Counted from the first letter of the stretch, positions 8,489 through 17,100 are shown. The stretch: DNA of 64,000 nt from CAYSWK01 sp964434735 (GCA_964434735.1 CAYSWK010000001.1:46924-110923), one strand, 5' to 3'. Notes: generated by a model from the sequence alone, not told the origin. Made by a program: numbers and translations.

Positions 8489-9346
8489 CTATATGATGAA
8501 TTTCGGTCTTGAGCTTTCGATCAATCCTAAGAAAAGGAACTGAACGATACCTACCATCACAAGAACATACCATAATATGTTCCCTGAAATTCCCAATTTG
8601 CCTCCGCTGATTACCGAAAGAAGGACGGTTGCAAGGACAATGCCGATTACCGGAAGGATAATACCAAAAATCATGAAAAACATCACAAACGGAGTAAGTT
8701 TTGATCCGTATTCCTTAAGCTGTATGACTTGTTCACGCGAAATTTGATCGAGTACCGCTTCGAGTGAATCTGCAACGTTTGCACCGGATGTAAGTGAATT
8801 TGCAATCTGCACCGTTATGCGGGTGAAATACCGTGAAGGATTGTTCTGGGCAACATCACGAAGCGTATCGGCAGTTGATTTACCCAAAGCAATCTGATCA
8901 ACTACTCGATTAAATTCCTTACTGACTTCACCGTACCCTTTGGAAACTCCTACAAGCGAATTGAAAAGGGGCATACCGCTTTTGAGTGCAATGCCGATAT
9001 GCCTTCCTGCAAAAAGAATTTCATAATCCATTTCACGCTTTCTTTGAATTGCCTTTAATTGGGGGTAACGTACCCAATAATTAAACATGAAAAAAGGAAT
9101 AATGAGTAAACCTGGAAGAATAAGCACGGGAGAAAGAGGAATCGCAATAATGCCTAAAACAAGCAGGAACAACAAAAGAGCCGAATATTGGATAGTTACA
9201 AGAATGACCGTCTCAAGAAATTGAGCGGGAGTCTTATTTATATCCGCAAGCGCAAGCTTAAGACGAAGGTCTGGAAAAGAACCTTGAAGCCGTTCGGCAA
9301 GAGCGGTGAGTGTTGAACGTTTTTCAGAGTGTGTTTTTTCATCCAT
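8489..9346 (-). CDS. TadC/GspF-type pilus assembly membrane protein (first half)
   Basis: A 285-residue protein with one type II secretion F domain: EILFAGRHIGIALKSGMPLFNSLVGVSKGYGEVSKEFNRV and then RITVQIANSLTSGANVADSLEAVLDQISREQ. Membrane segments lie at about 50-90 and 205-275. Both this and the next gene have the F-domain helical bundle, so together they probably form the inner-membrane platform of the pilus motor. It overlaps the upstream coiled-coil gene by one base and precedes the second F-domain gene by a few bases, consistent with co-translation and a fixed subunit ratio. Confidence 0.88.
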   Translation of the reverse strand: MDEKTHSEKRSTLTALAERLQGSFPDLRLKLALADINKTPAQFLETVILVTIQYSALLLFLLVLGIIAIPLSPVLILPGLLIIPFFMFNYWVRYPQLKAIQRKREMDYEILFAGRHIGIALKSGMPLFNSLVGVSKGYGEVSKEFNRVVDQIALGKSTADTLRDVAQNNPSRYFTRITVQIANSLTSGANVADSLEAVLDQISREQVIQLKEYGSKLTPFVMFFMIFGIILPVIGIVLATVLLSVISGGKLGISGNILWYVLVMVGIVQFLFLGLIESSRPKFII

Positions 9347-10779
9347 TATGAATCCTCTCCAAAGTATGAGCGTATTGATTTATCCGAAATACCCTTTTCC
9401 TGGGCAACAAGCACGCGCGCTTTAGTAAGTGCCTCATGCTTGCTTAACTTCTTAAGTTGATACTTTTTATACGTTGACGCATCATGTGCAAGAAGATAGT
9501 TAAGCAGTTCCTGCTCGTCCATCTGCTTAATCTCCTGAAGGTTTTTAGTATCATCTGAAGAAGGAGAATTGGTCGCTTCAAGGCCGCTCTCCATGATGGA
9601 CTCGAACTTTTTCTCAAGAGAATCCTTTGCCTCCGCGAGGATAGATGCGTATTTTTTGGTCTTTTTCTGCTCCTCTGCGATTTTTTTAGCAAGCGGATCA
9701 TTGCTTTCCAATTTTGAAAGAACGGCATTGAGTTCTTGAAGATGCTTTTGTTCAAGAAGCTGAGAATACTGTTCAATAGTTGGCTCAATTTGGGCACTGA
9801 TTGCCGTAATCTTTTTTATGAATGACTCATGCTGCTCTTTTGAGGCGTTCTGGTTTTTCATATCCGCAACTGCTGCATAAAACGAATCACGCGTCTGAGA
9901 TAAACGATCCTCAAACTGCCTGATGATGTGCTCTTTTGCAGAACCGAGCTCTTCGGATTGGGATTTGAGCATACCATCAAGCATAAGTGCAACGTCTCCT
10001 TCCTTTCTTCGTTTCGTTTCAGTCTGTGAAAGAAGATCTTTAATGACGGAAATTTCGCTTTTAATCTCGTTTCTGCGAGAAGTATTCGTTTCCTTGAAAA
10101 GGGATTTTGTCAGCTCAAGCATTTTCTTTTTCAATGCCGTATTGTCTAGATCCGCGTATTTCTGATGGGCCTGGGACTGAGATTCGATTTTCTTTTCAAC
10201 GTCTTCCTCTTTTTGCGGCAATTTGACGATAACGGGAGGCTCAGGCACGACTTCTTCTTGAACCTTTTGCGAAGGCAAAGGTTGTTCTTCAATTACCTTT
10301 AATGGAGGTTGTGAAACTTCCTTGCTAGGAGCAGACTCGACAGACTTTTCAAAAATAGAATCAGATGAAGGCTCCAGATTCTCCACTGTGGGAGTTTCTT
10401 TTGAAGACTCATCATGCGTCATCTTTTCAAAAGTAAGAGAAGAATCAACGGGTGCCTTTTGCATCTCTTCTTTTATCGCGCTTGCGTCTTCGAGCGATTT
10501 TGAAGTGATATTCATTACGTTTTTTACCACTTCTTCGGTTTTCTTAGTATCCTCAACGGTTTTTGCAGGTTTTGCAACACCAAGCAATTTCTGGGTTGAA
10601 AGAATCTTTCCGATCCTTTCATAGGAATTGATAAGATCGTTGTAAGTATAGGCAGCATATTCATCAGGACTCAAGTCTACACTATGATTGAGTACTACTT
10701 CGTCTTTATAGGATTTACTCCCAAGTGCCTGTTTTGAAATAGAACGAATGATATTTTGTGCATCTTCAAATTCGGTCAT
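9346..10779 (-). CDS. Coiled-coil protein of the pilus operon, unknown
   Basis: A 477-residue soluble, acidic and highly charged protein. Residues 1-100 form a mostly helical region, about 100-200 is Ser/Pro/Glu-rich and likely disordered, and about 205-400 is coiled coil. The C-terminal 60 residues look like a small helical domain (EQELLNYLLAHDASTYKKY, then SKHEALTKARVLVAQEKGIS). There are no membrane segments or nucleotide motifs. It overlaps the ATPase gene by 14 bases and the first TadC gene by one, so it is surely part of the pilus operon, perhaps as a cytoplasmic adaptor between motor and platform. I do not recognise a named family. Confidence 0.75.
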   Translation of the reverse strand: MTEFEDAQNIIRSISKQALGSKSYKDEVVLNHSVDLSPDEYAAYTYNDLINSYERIGKILSTQKLLGVAKPAKTVEDTKKTEEVVKNVMNITSKSLEDASAIKEEMQKAPVDSSLTFEKMTHDESSKETPTVENLEPSSDSIFEKSVESAPSKEVSQPPLKVIEEQPLPSQKVQEEVVPEPPVIVKLPQKEEDVEKKIESQSQAHQKYADLDNTALKKKMLELTKSLFKETNTSRRNEIKSEISVIKDLLSQTETKRRKEGDVALMLDGMLKSQSEELGSAKEHIIRQFEDRLSQTRDSFYAAVADMKNQNASKEQHESFIKKITAISAQIEPTIEQYSQLLEQKHLQELNAVLSKLESNDPLAKKIAEEQKKTKKYASILAEAKDSLEKKFESIMESGLEATNSPSSDDTKNLQEIKQMDEQELLNYLLAHDASTYKKYQLKKLSKHEALTKARVLVAQEKGISDKSIRSYFGEDS

Positions 10780-12307
10780 AACTGAAATCCCACTCCATAT
10801 TTTTCTTTACTCGTTCCATGACCTTTTCAGGCTCCACATAATAATGTGAAACAATGGAACCGACCTGATCGACAGAATCATAATTTTTTGCAACCATCCA
10901 ATTAAGGATGGATGTTTTTTCAACAATATCGGATTGAATTTCCTTAGGGGAAAGCCCTGCGTACAGTTCAAGCAATTCTTCAAGACGTTGCATTTGCCCA
11001 ACTTCGCGCGTCTTGTCGCTTTTGAAATCCCATCGATATAACGTATTATACTGCCCCTTGCGCTGCATTTCGGAAAATTCAAGCGTACGGCGAATATTAA
11101 ATCGCCTATGCCTGAACTGGACAATAATTCCTCCTAGTGCATCGAGCATCTGAACAGGAACGTTGATGGGTGGATTAGTAAGACGTGAAATTGCCTGCTC
11201 GGTGTTGTCAGCATGCACGGTTGCATAAACTGAATGCCCCGTATGCATAGCCTCGAAAAGAATTTCTGCCTCCCTTTGACGACGAACTTCGCCTACAAGG
11301 ATACGGTCAGGACGTTGACGCAATGCGTTAACCATAAGGTCAAGCATGGTAATTTCACCCTTGCCCTCAGGATTTGCTTCCCGCGTAACCATAGGAACCC
11401 AATGGAGAAACTTTGGAAGCGTAAGCTCGCGCGTATCTTCAATGCTGATAATACGTTGGTTTGCAGGAATAAACGCAGCCATGGCATTAAGAAAAGAAGT
11501 TTTACCAGAACCCGTTCCACCTGCAACCAAAAGTGAAAGCTCGTTTTGAACACAAAGCCAAATAAGTCCTGCAACCTCAGGAGAGACGGATTTTGCTTTT
11601 ACAAACCGGCTCATGGTCCAAGGATTTTTTGAGAACTTTCTGATCGTCATAGTGTTGCCAAACTGAGAGATAGGAAAGAGCGTTGCGTTGACACGGTCTC
11701 CGCTTGGAAGGTGTGCGTCAAGCATAGGGTTTAAGACGTTTATTTGCCTCCCTACCTTTCGTGCAATCATTGACGAATAATCATAAATTGCGTCTTCTGT
11801 TTTGAGCTTGACATTCGTTTTGCACCAGCCATATTTCTTATGGTAAACCCATGCCGGGTCATGTGCATTATTCACAACAACTTCTTCTAAGCGCTCATCA
11901 CCCAAAAACGTCTGCAATTGGCCAAGTTCAAGAGTATTTTGAAGCAAATATGCTGCAAGAATATTTCGTTTTTCCTCTGAAAGCTTAGCAAAATTTTTAA
12001 CAAGAATCTTGTGCGCACCTTCAAGGAATTTTGCCTTAACTTCATGGTATTTGTTAGGATCAAGAATTTCATTTATGTCCAAACGAACAGTTGAGATAAG
12101 TTCTCCCTTCAGACGGTCAAGGATAAGTTTCGTTCCAAATTCAATGCCTGGAATAGTTGCTTCATAATAAGGGACAAAATCCCCGCGAGTAAGAATTCTT
12201 ACTTCTACCGTGACACCTTCCGCCTTGAAAACGTATTGCTCAAGAACTGTCTCATGAATTGGTTGTTTTTGCCGATCAAGTTCCGGCGGAACGTCTGAAG
12301 ACTCCAT
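10766..12307 (-). CDS. TadA/VirB11-type secretion ATPase
   Basis: A 513-residue P-loop ATPase. The N-terminal domain (about 1-230) includes the ERLEEVVVNN and HLPSGDRVNATLFP segments typical of TadA/FlaI proteins. The motor domain shows Walker A GGTGSGKTS, an acidic box IISIEDTRELTLP, Walker B DRILVGEVRRQREAE and the His box TGHSVYATVHADN. It should drive assembly of the pilin encoded at the end of the operon. The ATG at 12307 has GGTG directly ahead and a TATA-like TTTTTAAATG about 30 bases upstream; the longer in-frame start at 12349 would put that promoter inside the gene. It is the first gene of a five-gene operon. Confidence 0.93.
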   Translation of the reverse strand: MESSDVPPELDRQKQPIHETVLEQYVFKAEGVTVEVRILTRGDFVPYYEATIPGIEFGTKLILDRLKGELISTVRLDINEILDPNKYHEVKAKFLEGAHKILVKNFAKLSEEKRNILAAYLLQNTLELGQLQTFLGDERLEEVVVNNAHDPAWVYHKKYGWCKTNVKLKTEDAIYDYSSMIARKVGRQINVLNPMLDAHLPSGDRVNATLFPISQFGNTMTIRKFSKNPWTMSRFVKAKSVSPEVAGLIWLCVQNELSLLVAGGTGSGKTSFLNAMAAFIPANQRIISIEDTRELTLPKFLHWVPMVTREANPEGKGEITMLDLMVNALRQRPDRILVGEVRRQREAEILFEAMHTGHSVYATVHADNTEQAISRLTNPPINVPVQMLDALGGIIVQFRHRRFNIRRTLEFSEMQRKGQYNTLYRWDFKSDKTREVGQMQRLEELLELYAGLSPKEIQSDIVEKTSILNWMVAKNYDSVDQVGSIVSHYYVEPEKVMERVKKNMEWDFSYDRI

Positions 12308-12376
12308 GGCACCACTCGAGGTAATAAAGGTGCCGACATTTAAAAACATGGTGGTGAGGCAACGAAGGCCAGCTAG

Positions 12377-12913
12377 TTACTTTTTAGCAAGCACGTGCTT
12401 TTTGATAACTGCCCATAATTCGTCAGCAACGGGTGGCGCAAGATGACTTGTAAATTCACGTACCAACCTTGAATTAGAGGATGCTGCATTATACGTTTTT
12501 ATGAGAGTCGAGTATTTTTCAAAAAACTCCGGCACGCACGGCCATATGCACAGCAATTCCTTGGCAACTGATTCAACATCAGCTTGTGAACGCACGTCCC
12601 ACCACGTATCCAAAGAGGAAAAAACCCGCCCTATTCTCGTACAAATATGGCAATTATAAATCGTTGGTTTTTGAGGATCCCGCGTATACGTGAACTTCTT
12701 GTCAATCTGGGAGTAATAAATGCCAAGATTGATAGTAAACGTACCTCCTGTGGCCCAATTCCATTGGCTTGATTGGACATTAATAACGTATATGGCCTCG
12801 TTAGTTTCTTTCCTAAAATTATTGCCCTGTTTTTTGAAACCCTCCTTCTTAAGAATGGGAATAATGCTTTTTGAAAGAACTTCTGATAAAAGCACTTTAT
12901 AGGATTTCGTCAT
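12377..12913 (-). CDS. DUF4304 domain protein
   Basis: A 178-residue soluble protein resembling the DUF4304 family: LSKSIIPILKKEGFKKQGNNFRKE at the N-terminus, then a strand pair with VINVQSSQWN and TFTINLGIYY, and a Trp/Cys-containing middle. The family is common in bacteria, often near mobile or defence genes, and its function is unknown. The ATG at 12913 follows a GGTGTC element; the upstream in-frame GTG would absorb that site. It lies between the pilus operon and uS10 with no clear partner. Presence in an archaeon suggests past transfer. Confidence 0.75.
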   Translation of the reverse strand: MTKSYKVLLSEVLSKSIIPILKKEGFKKQGNNFRKETNEAIYVINVQSSQWNWATGGTFTINLGIYYSQIDKKFTYTRDPQKPTIYNCHICTRIGRVFSSLDTWWDVRSQADVESVAKELLCIWPCVPEFFEKYSTLIKTYNAASSNSRLVREFTSHLAPPVADELWAVIKKHVLAKK

Positions 12914-13042
12914 GAACGACACCAGGGATCTGAGAATATAAACGTGCCTTCGACAGCTTTAAATACGTTTCCATTCATCAGTTTTGAGTACGTTTAATAC
13001 GTTGAGCATTACGCATGCCCACGTCAAACATTCGGTGAATTA

Positions 13043-13351
13043 ATGGCAAAAGTTCGAGTAACACTCATGGGAGAAGACATTCAAGACCTTGAGAGCGTCG
13101 TAAGCCAGATTAAATCCTTGGCTGATGCGCTCAAAATGAAGTTTACGGGGCCTGTTAGGTTACCACGTAAAAAAATGACGATCTCATGCAGACGCACCCC
13201 TTGTGGTGATGGATCAGACACTTACGAGCACTGGGAGAAGCGAGTCTCAAAAAGGCTTATTGAAGTCGAAGGAGACGATATCAAGCAAATCTTGCGTGTT
13301 AAGGTTCCCACCTCAGTAATGGTGAAGATTTCACTTACCGAAAACAACTGA
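13043..13351 (+). CDS. rps10: Ribosomal protein uS10
   Basis: A 102-residue uS10. Conserved features are the GPVRLPRKKMTISCRRTPCGDG segment and the EHWEKRVSKRLIEVEG helix, followed by VPTSVMVKISL at the C-terminus. It belongs to the 30S head near the decoding site. A GGTGAA ribosome site lies directly ahead of the ATG. A TATA-like TTTAAATA at about 12957 is a candidate promoter. In many archaea rps10 follows EF-1-alpha; here it stands alone and is followed by eL41. Confidence 0.95.
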   Translation: MAKVRVTLMGEDIQDLESVVSQIKSLADALKMKFTGPVRLPRKKMTISCRRTPCGDGSDTYEHWEKRVSKRLIEVEGDDIKQILRVKVPTSVMVKISLTENN

Positions 13352-13361
13352 CGTGATACTA

Positions 13362-13475
13362 ATGGGAGACCGACCACGTAAATGGAAAAAGAAGAATCGA
13401 ATGAGATGGAAATGGGTAAAAAAGAAAAGGCGCAGGCTCAAAAAGAGAATGAAGCGCAGAGTGGGTGAATTATAA
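13362..13475 (+). CDS. rpl41e: Ribosomal protein eL41 (37 aa)
   Basis: A tiny, extremely basic open frame of 37 codons: of the 37 residues, 23 are Lys or Arg, with the core MRWKWVKKKRRRLKRRMKRR typical of eL41. GTGAT lies six bases before the ATG. The eukaryotic protein is about 25 residues; here the internal ATG at 13401 would give that length but has no ribosome site, so I keep the longer form. eL41 is a single helix at the bridge between ribosomal subunits. It lies 10 bases after uS10 and ahead of the uL1 operon, so cotranscription with uS10 is likely. Confidence 0.85.
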   Translation: MGDRPRKWKKKNRMRWKWVKKKRRRLKKRMKRRVGEL

Positions 13476-13535
13476 AGGGTTTTATACCTTTATTTTTATT
13501 ATATTTAAACCCGAAAATTACTAAACAGTCCCAAA

Positions 13536-13549
13536 ACCCGAAACCGGGT
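13536..13549 (+). promoter_or_regulatory. Hairpin in the uL1 leader
   Basis: ACCCG-AAAC-CGGGT can form a 5-bp stem with a tetraloop about 30 bases before the uL1 ATG. Archaeal uL1 is known to repress its own mRNA in some methanogens, so a leader structure is plausible; the hairpin itself is short and I cannot identify the uL1-binding consensus. The following CTGGAAACTGAT also resembles the dispersed repeat described at 17020 and 38671. Confidence 0.3.
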
Positions 13550-13580
13550 GCTGGAAACTGATTTTAGGAGGGAGATATCT

Positions 13581-14219
13581 ATGGTATTATTCGACAAAAA
13601 ATCGTTCACGGACGCGATAACAAAAGTCCTTGAGTCAAAGGGAAAGAAAAAATTCAGACAAAGCGTTGAAATCGCAATAAACATGCGCGGCATAGATTTC
13701 ACAAAGAGTGAAAACAGGCTTAACATGGACATCATCCTCCCTAAAGGAAAGGGCGGAAAAGAACCAAAAGTCGCAGTCATTGCTGATGATGCAACGTGCA
13801 ACAACGCAAAGAAAGGCGGCGCAGACCTTACGATTCTTCCAAACGAAATTCCATCCTATGCTGCAAAGGAAAAAATAACCGACCTTGCAGACAACTACAT
13901 GCTTCTTGCACAGCCAAACCTCATGGGTAATGTGGCTAAATCATTAGGTCAATACTTGGGTCCACGCGGTAAATTACCAAGACCCATCGTTGGAGATGTT
14001 GTTCCGCTTCTTACAAGAACACGAAACTCAGTACGTGTTGCAACGAAAGGAAAATACCTTCCCGTTGTGCATTCATTCATTGGTACAGAAACAATGAACG
14101 CTTCAGACTTGGCTGAAAACGCAGAAAGCGTTTTCGAAGCAGTAAAAGCCAAGGTAGGCGAAGGCGCAATCAAGAACGTCTATGTCAAATTGACGATGAG
14201 CGCACCTGTAAAAGTATAA
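13581..14219 (+). CDS. rpl1: Ribosomal protein uL1
   Basis: A 212-residue archaeal uL1. Typical segments are RGIDFTKSENRLNMDIILPKGKG, the GxxLGPRGKLPRP motif (here LGQYLGPRGKLPRPIVGD) and the C-terminal GEGAIKNVYVKLTMSAPVKV. It binds the L1 stalk of 23S rRNA. The ATG at 13581 is chosen because a strong GGAGGGA ribosome site lies seven bases ahead; the frame extends upstream to 13548 without such a site. It is followed after four bases by uL10. The uL11 gene that often precedes uL1 is not next to it here. Confidence 0.96.
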   Translation: MVLFDKKSFTDAITKVLESKGKKKFRQSVEIAINMRGIDFTKSENRLNMDIILPKGKGGKEPKVAVIADDATCNNAKKGGADLTILPNEIPSYAAKEKITDLADNYMLLAQPNLMGNVAKSLGQYLGPRGKLPRPIVGDVVPLLTRTRNSVRVATKGKYLPVVHSFIGTETMNASDLAENAESVFEAVKAKVGEGAIKNVYVKLTMSAPVKV

Positions 14220-14223
14220 TGAG

Positions 14224-15087
14224 ATGAGAACTATGTACAAAACTGATACTTCACGAAAGAGCATACAGGAAAAAATAAAGAAGGTCAATGATACGTACGC
14301 GCACATTCAAAAGTACCCAACGCTCGCACTTATCGACCTTGCACGTTTGCCAGACAACCTTTTCCAGGCATCACGTAAAAAAATCCGTGACGCGGGCGGA
14401 ATCGTGTTCGTACTTACCAAGCCCGTGCTTGAACGAGTTCTTGAAAAGAACCCCAAGCTTTCCTCACTTAAGGAAAAATGCACCAAGCCACTTGCACTCA
14501 TTGCAACGAACATGACTCCTTTTGAATTAAACAAATTCTTTAGGGCAAACAAGAAAAAGCGCGCTGCAAAAATCGGCGAAAACGCACCGTTTGAAATTAT
14601 CGTTCCTGAAGGGGAAACAGACCTTCCTCCGGGGCCAGCACTTTCAGAATTAAAAGGTGCGGGGCTTAACGTCCAGATCAAAAACGGTAAAATTGTTGTT
14701 GCAAAGGACTCAACACTTGCAAAACAAGGTGAAGCTCTCACGGTCCAGAAGGTCAAGGCACTCCAGATGCTTGGCATCATGCCATTCCACTCTGCAGTCA
14801 ACCTCGTCAATGCATATGATGGACACTATGTGTACTCAAAAGACGCACTTGACATTGACCTTACGCTTGATACAGATATGGTGCAAAGCATACGTGATGC
14901 ACTTAACTTGTCAATCAATGCAGGATATCCAACTTCGGCAACAGTCACAAACATGTTGCAGGAGGCATACCGCCAAGGGCTCAACGTGGCCATCAACGGT
15001 TCGTTATACTCATCAGGTTCAGTAGAGCAGCTTCTCATCTCTGCTTTAAGGCAGGGAATGGCTATTGAAACTGTTGGAAAACAATAA
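14224..15087 (+). CDS. rplP0: Ribosomal protein uL10 (P0)
   Basis: A 287-residue archaeal P0. The N-terminal rRNA-binding domain includes KYPTLALIDLARLPDNLFQASRKKIRDAG, followed by the archaeal insert with LPPGPALSELKGAGLNVQIKNGKI and the helices that bind P1/L12 dimers. The acidic C-terminal tail seen in longer archaeal P0 proteins is short or missing; the chain ends in a helix (SALRQGMAIETVGKQ). Residue count is therefore below the 330-340 typical of many archaea. ATG at 14224 or the in-frame ATG at 14233 are both possible starts. It lies between uL1 and L12 in one operon. Confidence 0.93.
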   Translation: MRTMYKTDTSRKSIQEKIKKVNDTYAHIQKYPTLALIDLARLPDNLFQASRKKIRDAGGIVFVLTKPVLERVLEKNPKLSSLKEKCTKPLALIATNMTPFELNKFFRANKKKRAAKIGENAPFEIIVPEGETDLPPGPALSELKGAGLNVQIKNGKIVVAKDSTLAKQGEALTVQKVKALQMLGIMPFHSAVNLVNAYDGHYVYSKDALDIDLTLDTDMVQSIRDALNLSINAGYPTSATVTNMLQEAYRQGLNVAINGSLYSSGSVEQLLISALRQGMAIETVGKQ

Positions 15088-15104
15088 TTATACGGTGAAA
15101 ACAT

Positions 15105-15413
15105 ATGACAAAAGTCGACCCATATTTGCATGCAGTGCTCCTTTTGCACGGTGCAGGAAAAGAAGTTTCAGCTGCTTCAATCTCAAGTGTCTTGAAGGCA
15201 GCAGGTGCAGAACACGACGAAGCAAAGGCAAAAGTCCTTGCAGATGCAGTCAAAGGAGTTAACTTTGAAGACCTCCTCAAGAACGCATTGGCAGTCGCAG
15301 CGGCACCCGCAGCAGCGGCTCCTGCAGCAGCACCCAAGAAGGAAGAGAAGAAAGAAGACGCAGGCAAGACCGAAGCTCAAGCAGCTGAAGGTTTGGCATC
15401 GCTCTTTGGTTAA
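15105..15413 (+). CDS. rpl12: Ribosomal stalk protein P1 (archaeal L12)
   Basis: A 102-residue archaeal P1/L12. The N-terminal dimerisation helices (YLHAVLLLHGAGKEVSAASISSVLKAAG) are followed by a hinge of Ala/Pro, a Lys/Glu-rich stretch and the conserved C-terminal tail GLASLFG that contacts translation GTPases. It completes the uL1-uL10-P1 operon, 17 bases after uL10, with GGTGA ahead of the ATG. A T-rich terminator follows at once. Confidence 0.96.
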   Translation: MTKVDPYLHAVLLLHGAGKEVSAASISSVLKAAGAEHDEAKAKVLADAVKGVNFEDLLKNALAVAAAPAAAAPAAAPKKEEKKEDAGKTEAQAAEGLASLFG

Positions 15414-15450
15414 TCTCTCTTTTTTTCTTTTTTATTCTTGTTTTTAATAA
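15411..15450 (+). terminator. T-rich terminator after rpl12
   Basis: Directly after the P1 stop come several runs of five to seven T residues. Archaeal RNA polymerase terminates at such oligo-T tracts without needing a hairpin, so this is the likely end of the ribosomal stalk operon. The next gene is convergent. Confidence 0.6.
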
Positions 15451-15475
15451 TTACAATACCTTTTTTGATAGGAAT

Positions 15476-16093
15476 CTATTTATCAAAAAACTCATGGAAA
15501 AAATGGGGAAATCCATGCAAATCTCTTAAAAAAGCGATAAAATCATCCGGATTTTCAACTCTACTTTTAAACTGCGAGTCGATCTTAACAAATTTTTGAT
15601 ATTCAGTAATTCCATATGCGTGGGTTACGTCTTCCAATTGGGCACCGATGCGTTGTGCACAATGCCTAAGTCGTTCACGCAATAGTTTTGCATCAAATTC
15701 ATCATCTACATAAAAAACAAAACGCTTGCCGGGCAACTCAGGTCGGTACCCGCCCCATTTAGCAAAAAAAGGGTATTCTGGAAATTGTTTTGCAAGTTCA
15801 ATAATAATAGTATGCATCTGCTGCAAAGGATTATGGCCCATAACAAAACCTGAAAGACGTTGATCATCTCTTAAAGCGCGAAGATCAATTTCGGCTTTTC
15901 CATGAAGTAACATTTCAAGTAAAAGGCAGGTGGCCACACCAGTCCTTTTATCGGCCTTGGAACGATCCCAATCAGAAGGCAAATGCCTTGCATAACTCCA
16001 GTATGGATTGTGAGGCTGAGTATCAACTAAAGGTGTTTCGATAGCTCCTTTGCCAACGTGAGAACGAGCAATACGAAAAGCCAGCTGAATCAT
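15476..16093 (-). CDS. Unknown soluble protein, divergent from a RelA/SpoT-like gene
   Basis: A 205-residue protein with no family I recognise. It has a His/Trp-rich N-terminal part (PHNPYWSYARHLPSDWDRSKADKRTG), a helix-rich middle and an alpha/beta C-terminal half (KRFVFYVDDEFDAKLLRERLRHC and FVKIDSQFKSRVENPDDF). The frame continues upstream to 16198, but that part is hydrophobic, lies antisense to the start of the neighbouring gene and includes a likely TATA box (TTTATAAA), so the ATG at 16093 is preferred. It shares a 91-base intergenic region with the RelA/SpoT-like gene; a functional link is possible but unproved. Confidence 0.65.
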   Translation of the reverse strand: MIQLAFRIARSHVGKGAIETPLVDTQPHNPYWSYARHLPSDWDRSKADKRTGVATCLLLEMLLHGKAEIDLRALRDDQRLSGFVMGHNPLQQMHTIIIELAKQFPEYPFFAKWGGYRPELPGKRFVFYVDDEFDAKLLRERLRHCAQRIGAQLEDVTHAYGITEYQKFVKIDSQFKSRVENPDDFIAFLRDLHGFPHFFHEFFDK

Positions 16094-16184
16094 ATATTTC
16101 TTGAGACCAATTCTCTTTATAAATGTGTTTAAATTTGATAAAAAGTGTAGATTTATAAAACGTTTGAGGAACAATAAGAGATAC

Positions 16185-16961
16185 ATGCAACTTATCAATT
16201 ATCGCCCTCATAGTAGCTTTCTTCGACCCCCCAGTCAAACGATAGAAAAAACCTATTCACGTTTGGGGATTACAGAAAATTTTATACGGGATATTAAGTA
16301 TGAAAATAGGGAGGAACTTATGCGTGCGCTCCAAAAAAGACACGGGGTTTCACGTGATTTAGCGCGCAGATTACGAAAAAATTTTGATAAAGAATATCAA
16401 AAACGTGAAGGAGAAGTTTTTCTTGAATCCCGAGCAAAGGAAATCGAAAGAATACGGGAAAAACTGACACGTGAAAGAAGAGCTGAGGTTGCGCCTTGCA
16501 TACTGCATGATTCTGAAGTAGAGTGGGTAACAAGCATACAAGGACATGAAAATTTTGACGGAATTATGAATATTCATGAACGCGTAGTTCGCGCCTTTGG
16601 TGGACTAAGGGATTTAGGAGGCGTACGTACCATACCTGACGGGAACTATGCTCAAGATGAAGTAGTGTACACTACTTTTCAAAGAATACTCGATGTACTT
16701 GGAATAACCTCTTCGGAGGAACTTACCGTATTTCTTGACAGATTTTTGCTTGTTGGACCTGAAGAATGGGGATTACGGTCCATACATATGGGCATAATAT
16801 ATGAGGATGTGCCCGTTGAACTCCAATTTAGGACCATGCAAATGGATTTCTTTGCAAAAACACGATTATTACGAAAAGGATTAGACAAACCTGAACAAGG
16901 ACTTACTGAAATAAATTATAGGGAACGAATGCGTGCAAAACAAACAGAGTTTTTAGAATAA
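16185..16961 (+). CDS. Small RelA/SpoT-like nucleotidyltransferase-fold protein
   Basis: A 258-residue protein. The N-terminal 100 residues are charged and helical. The rest resembles a RelA/SpoT synthetase domain: DLGGVR at 143-148 stands where alarmone synthetases have D-x-x-G-x-R, GLRSIHM at 196-202 matches the G-Y-x-S-x-H strand, and VPVELQFRTMQMDFFA at 209-224 matches the E-x-Q-x-R-T-x-x-M-x-F-W-A segment of small alarmone synthetases. The stacking Tyr of Y-x-S-x-H is Leu here and the basic R-x-K-S ATP-binding stretch is not evident, so catalysis may be altered or lost. The start ATG at 16185 lies about 25-30 bases after ATTTATAAA; longer in-frame starts overlap that promoter. Family assignment is from motif reading only. 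Confidence 0.65.
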   Translation: MQLINYRPHSSFLRPPSQTIEKTYSRLGITENFIRDIKYENREELMRALQKRHGVSRDLARRLRKNFDKEYQKREGEVFLESRAKEIERIREKLTRERRAEVAPCILHDSEVEWVTSIQGHENFDGIMNIHERVVRAFGGLRDLGGVRTIPDGNYAQDEVVYTTFQRILDVLGITSSEELTVFLDRFLLVGPEEWGLRSIHMGIIYEDVPVELQFRTMQMDFFAKTRLLRKGLDKPEQGLTEINYRERMRAKQTEFLE

Positions 16962-17019
16962 AAAACGTTCTGATTAACGAGTACGCCAATTCACGCATTT
17001 TTCATAATACAAAACTAGA

Positions 17020-17064
17020 TCAAAACTGACTGCTGGAAACTCGAAACGATAAAAGGATCATGAT
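17020..17064 (+). repeat. Copy of a dispersed AAACTG/GAAACGAT repeat
   Basis: The stretch contains ACTGCTGGAAACTCGAAACGAT followed by a partly complementary GGATCATGAT. The core is shared with copies at 38671-38722, 31201-31271, 60121-60200 and partly 13550-13562. It lies directly beside the 3' end of tRNA-Gly. Confidence 0.5.
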
Positions 17065-17100
17065 ATGCGTCTGCCGGGATTCGAACCCGGGTCGCAAGCT

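Noticed and set aside
13476..13580. A named uL1-binding site in the leader
   Set aside because: A short hairpin is present, but I could not match the known archaeal uL1 mRNA-binding sequence with confidence.
16094..16198. N-terminal extension of the unknown gene at 15476-16093
   Set aside because: The extension is hydrophobic, antisense to the start of the divergent gene and includes its own TATA-like element.
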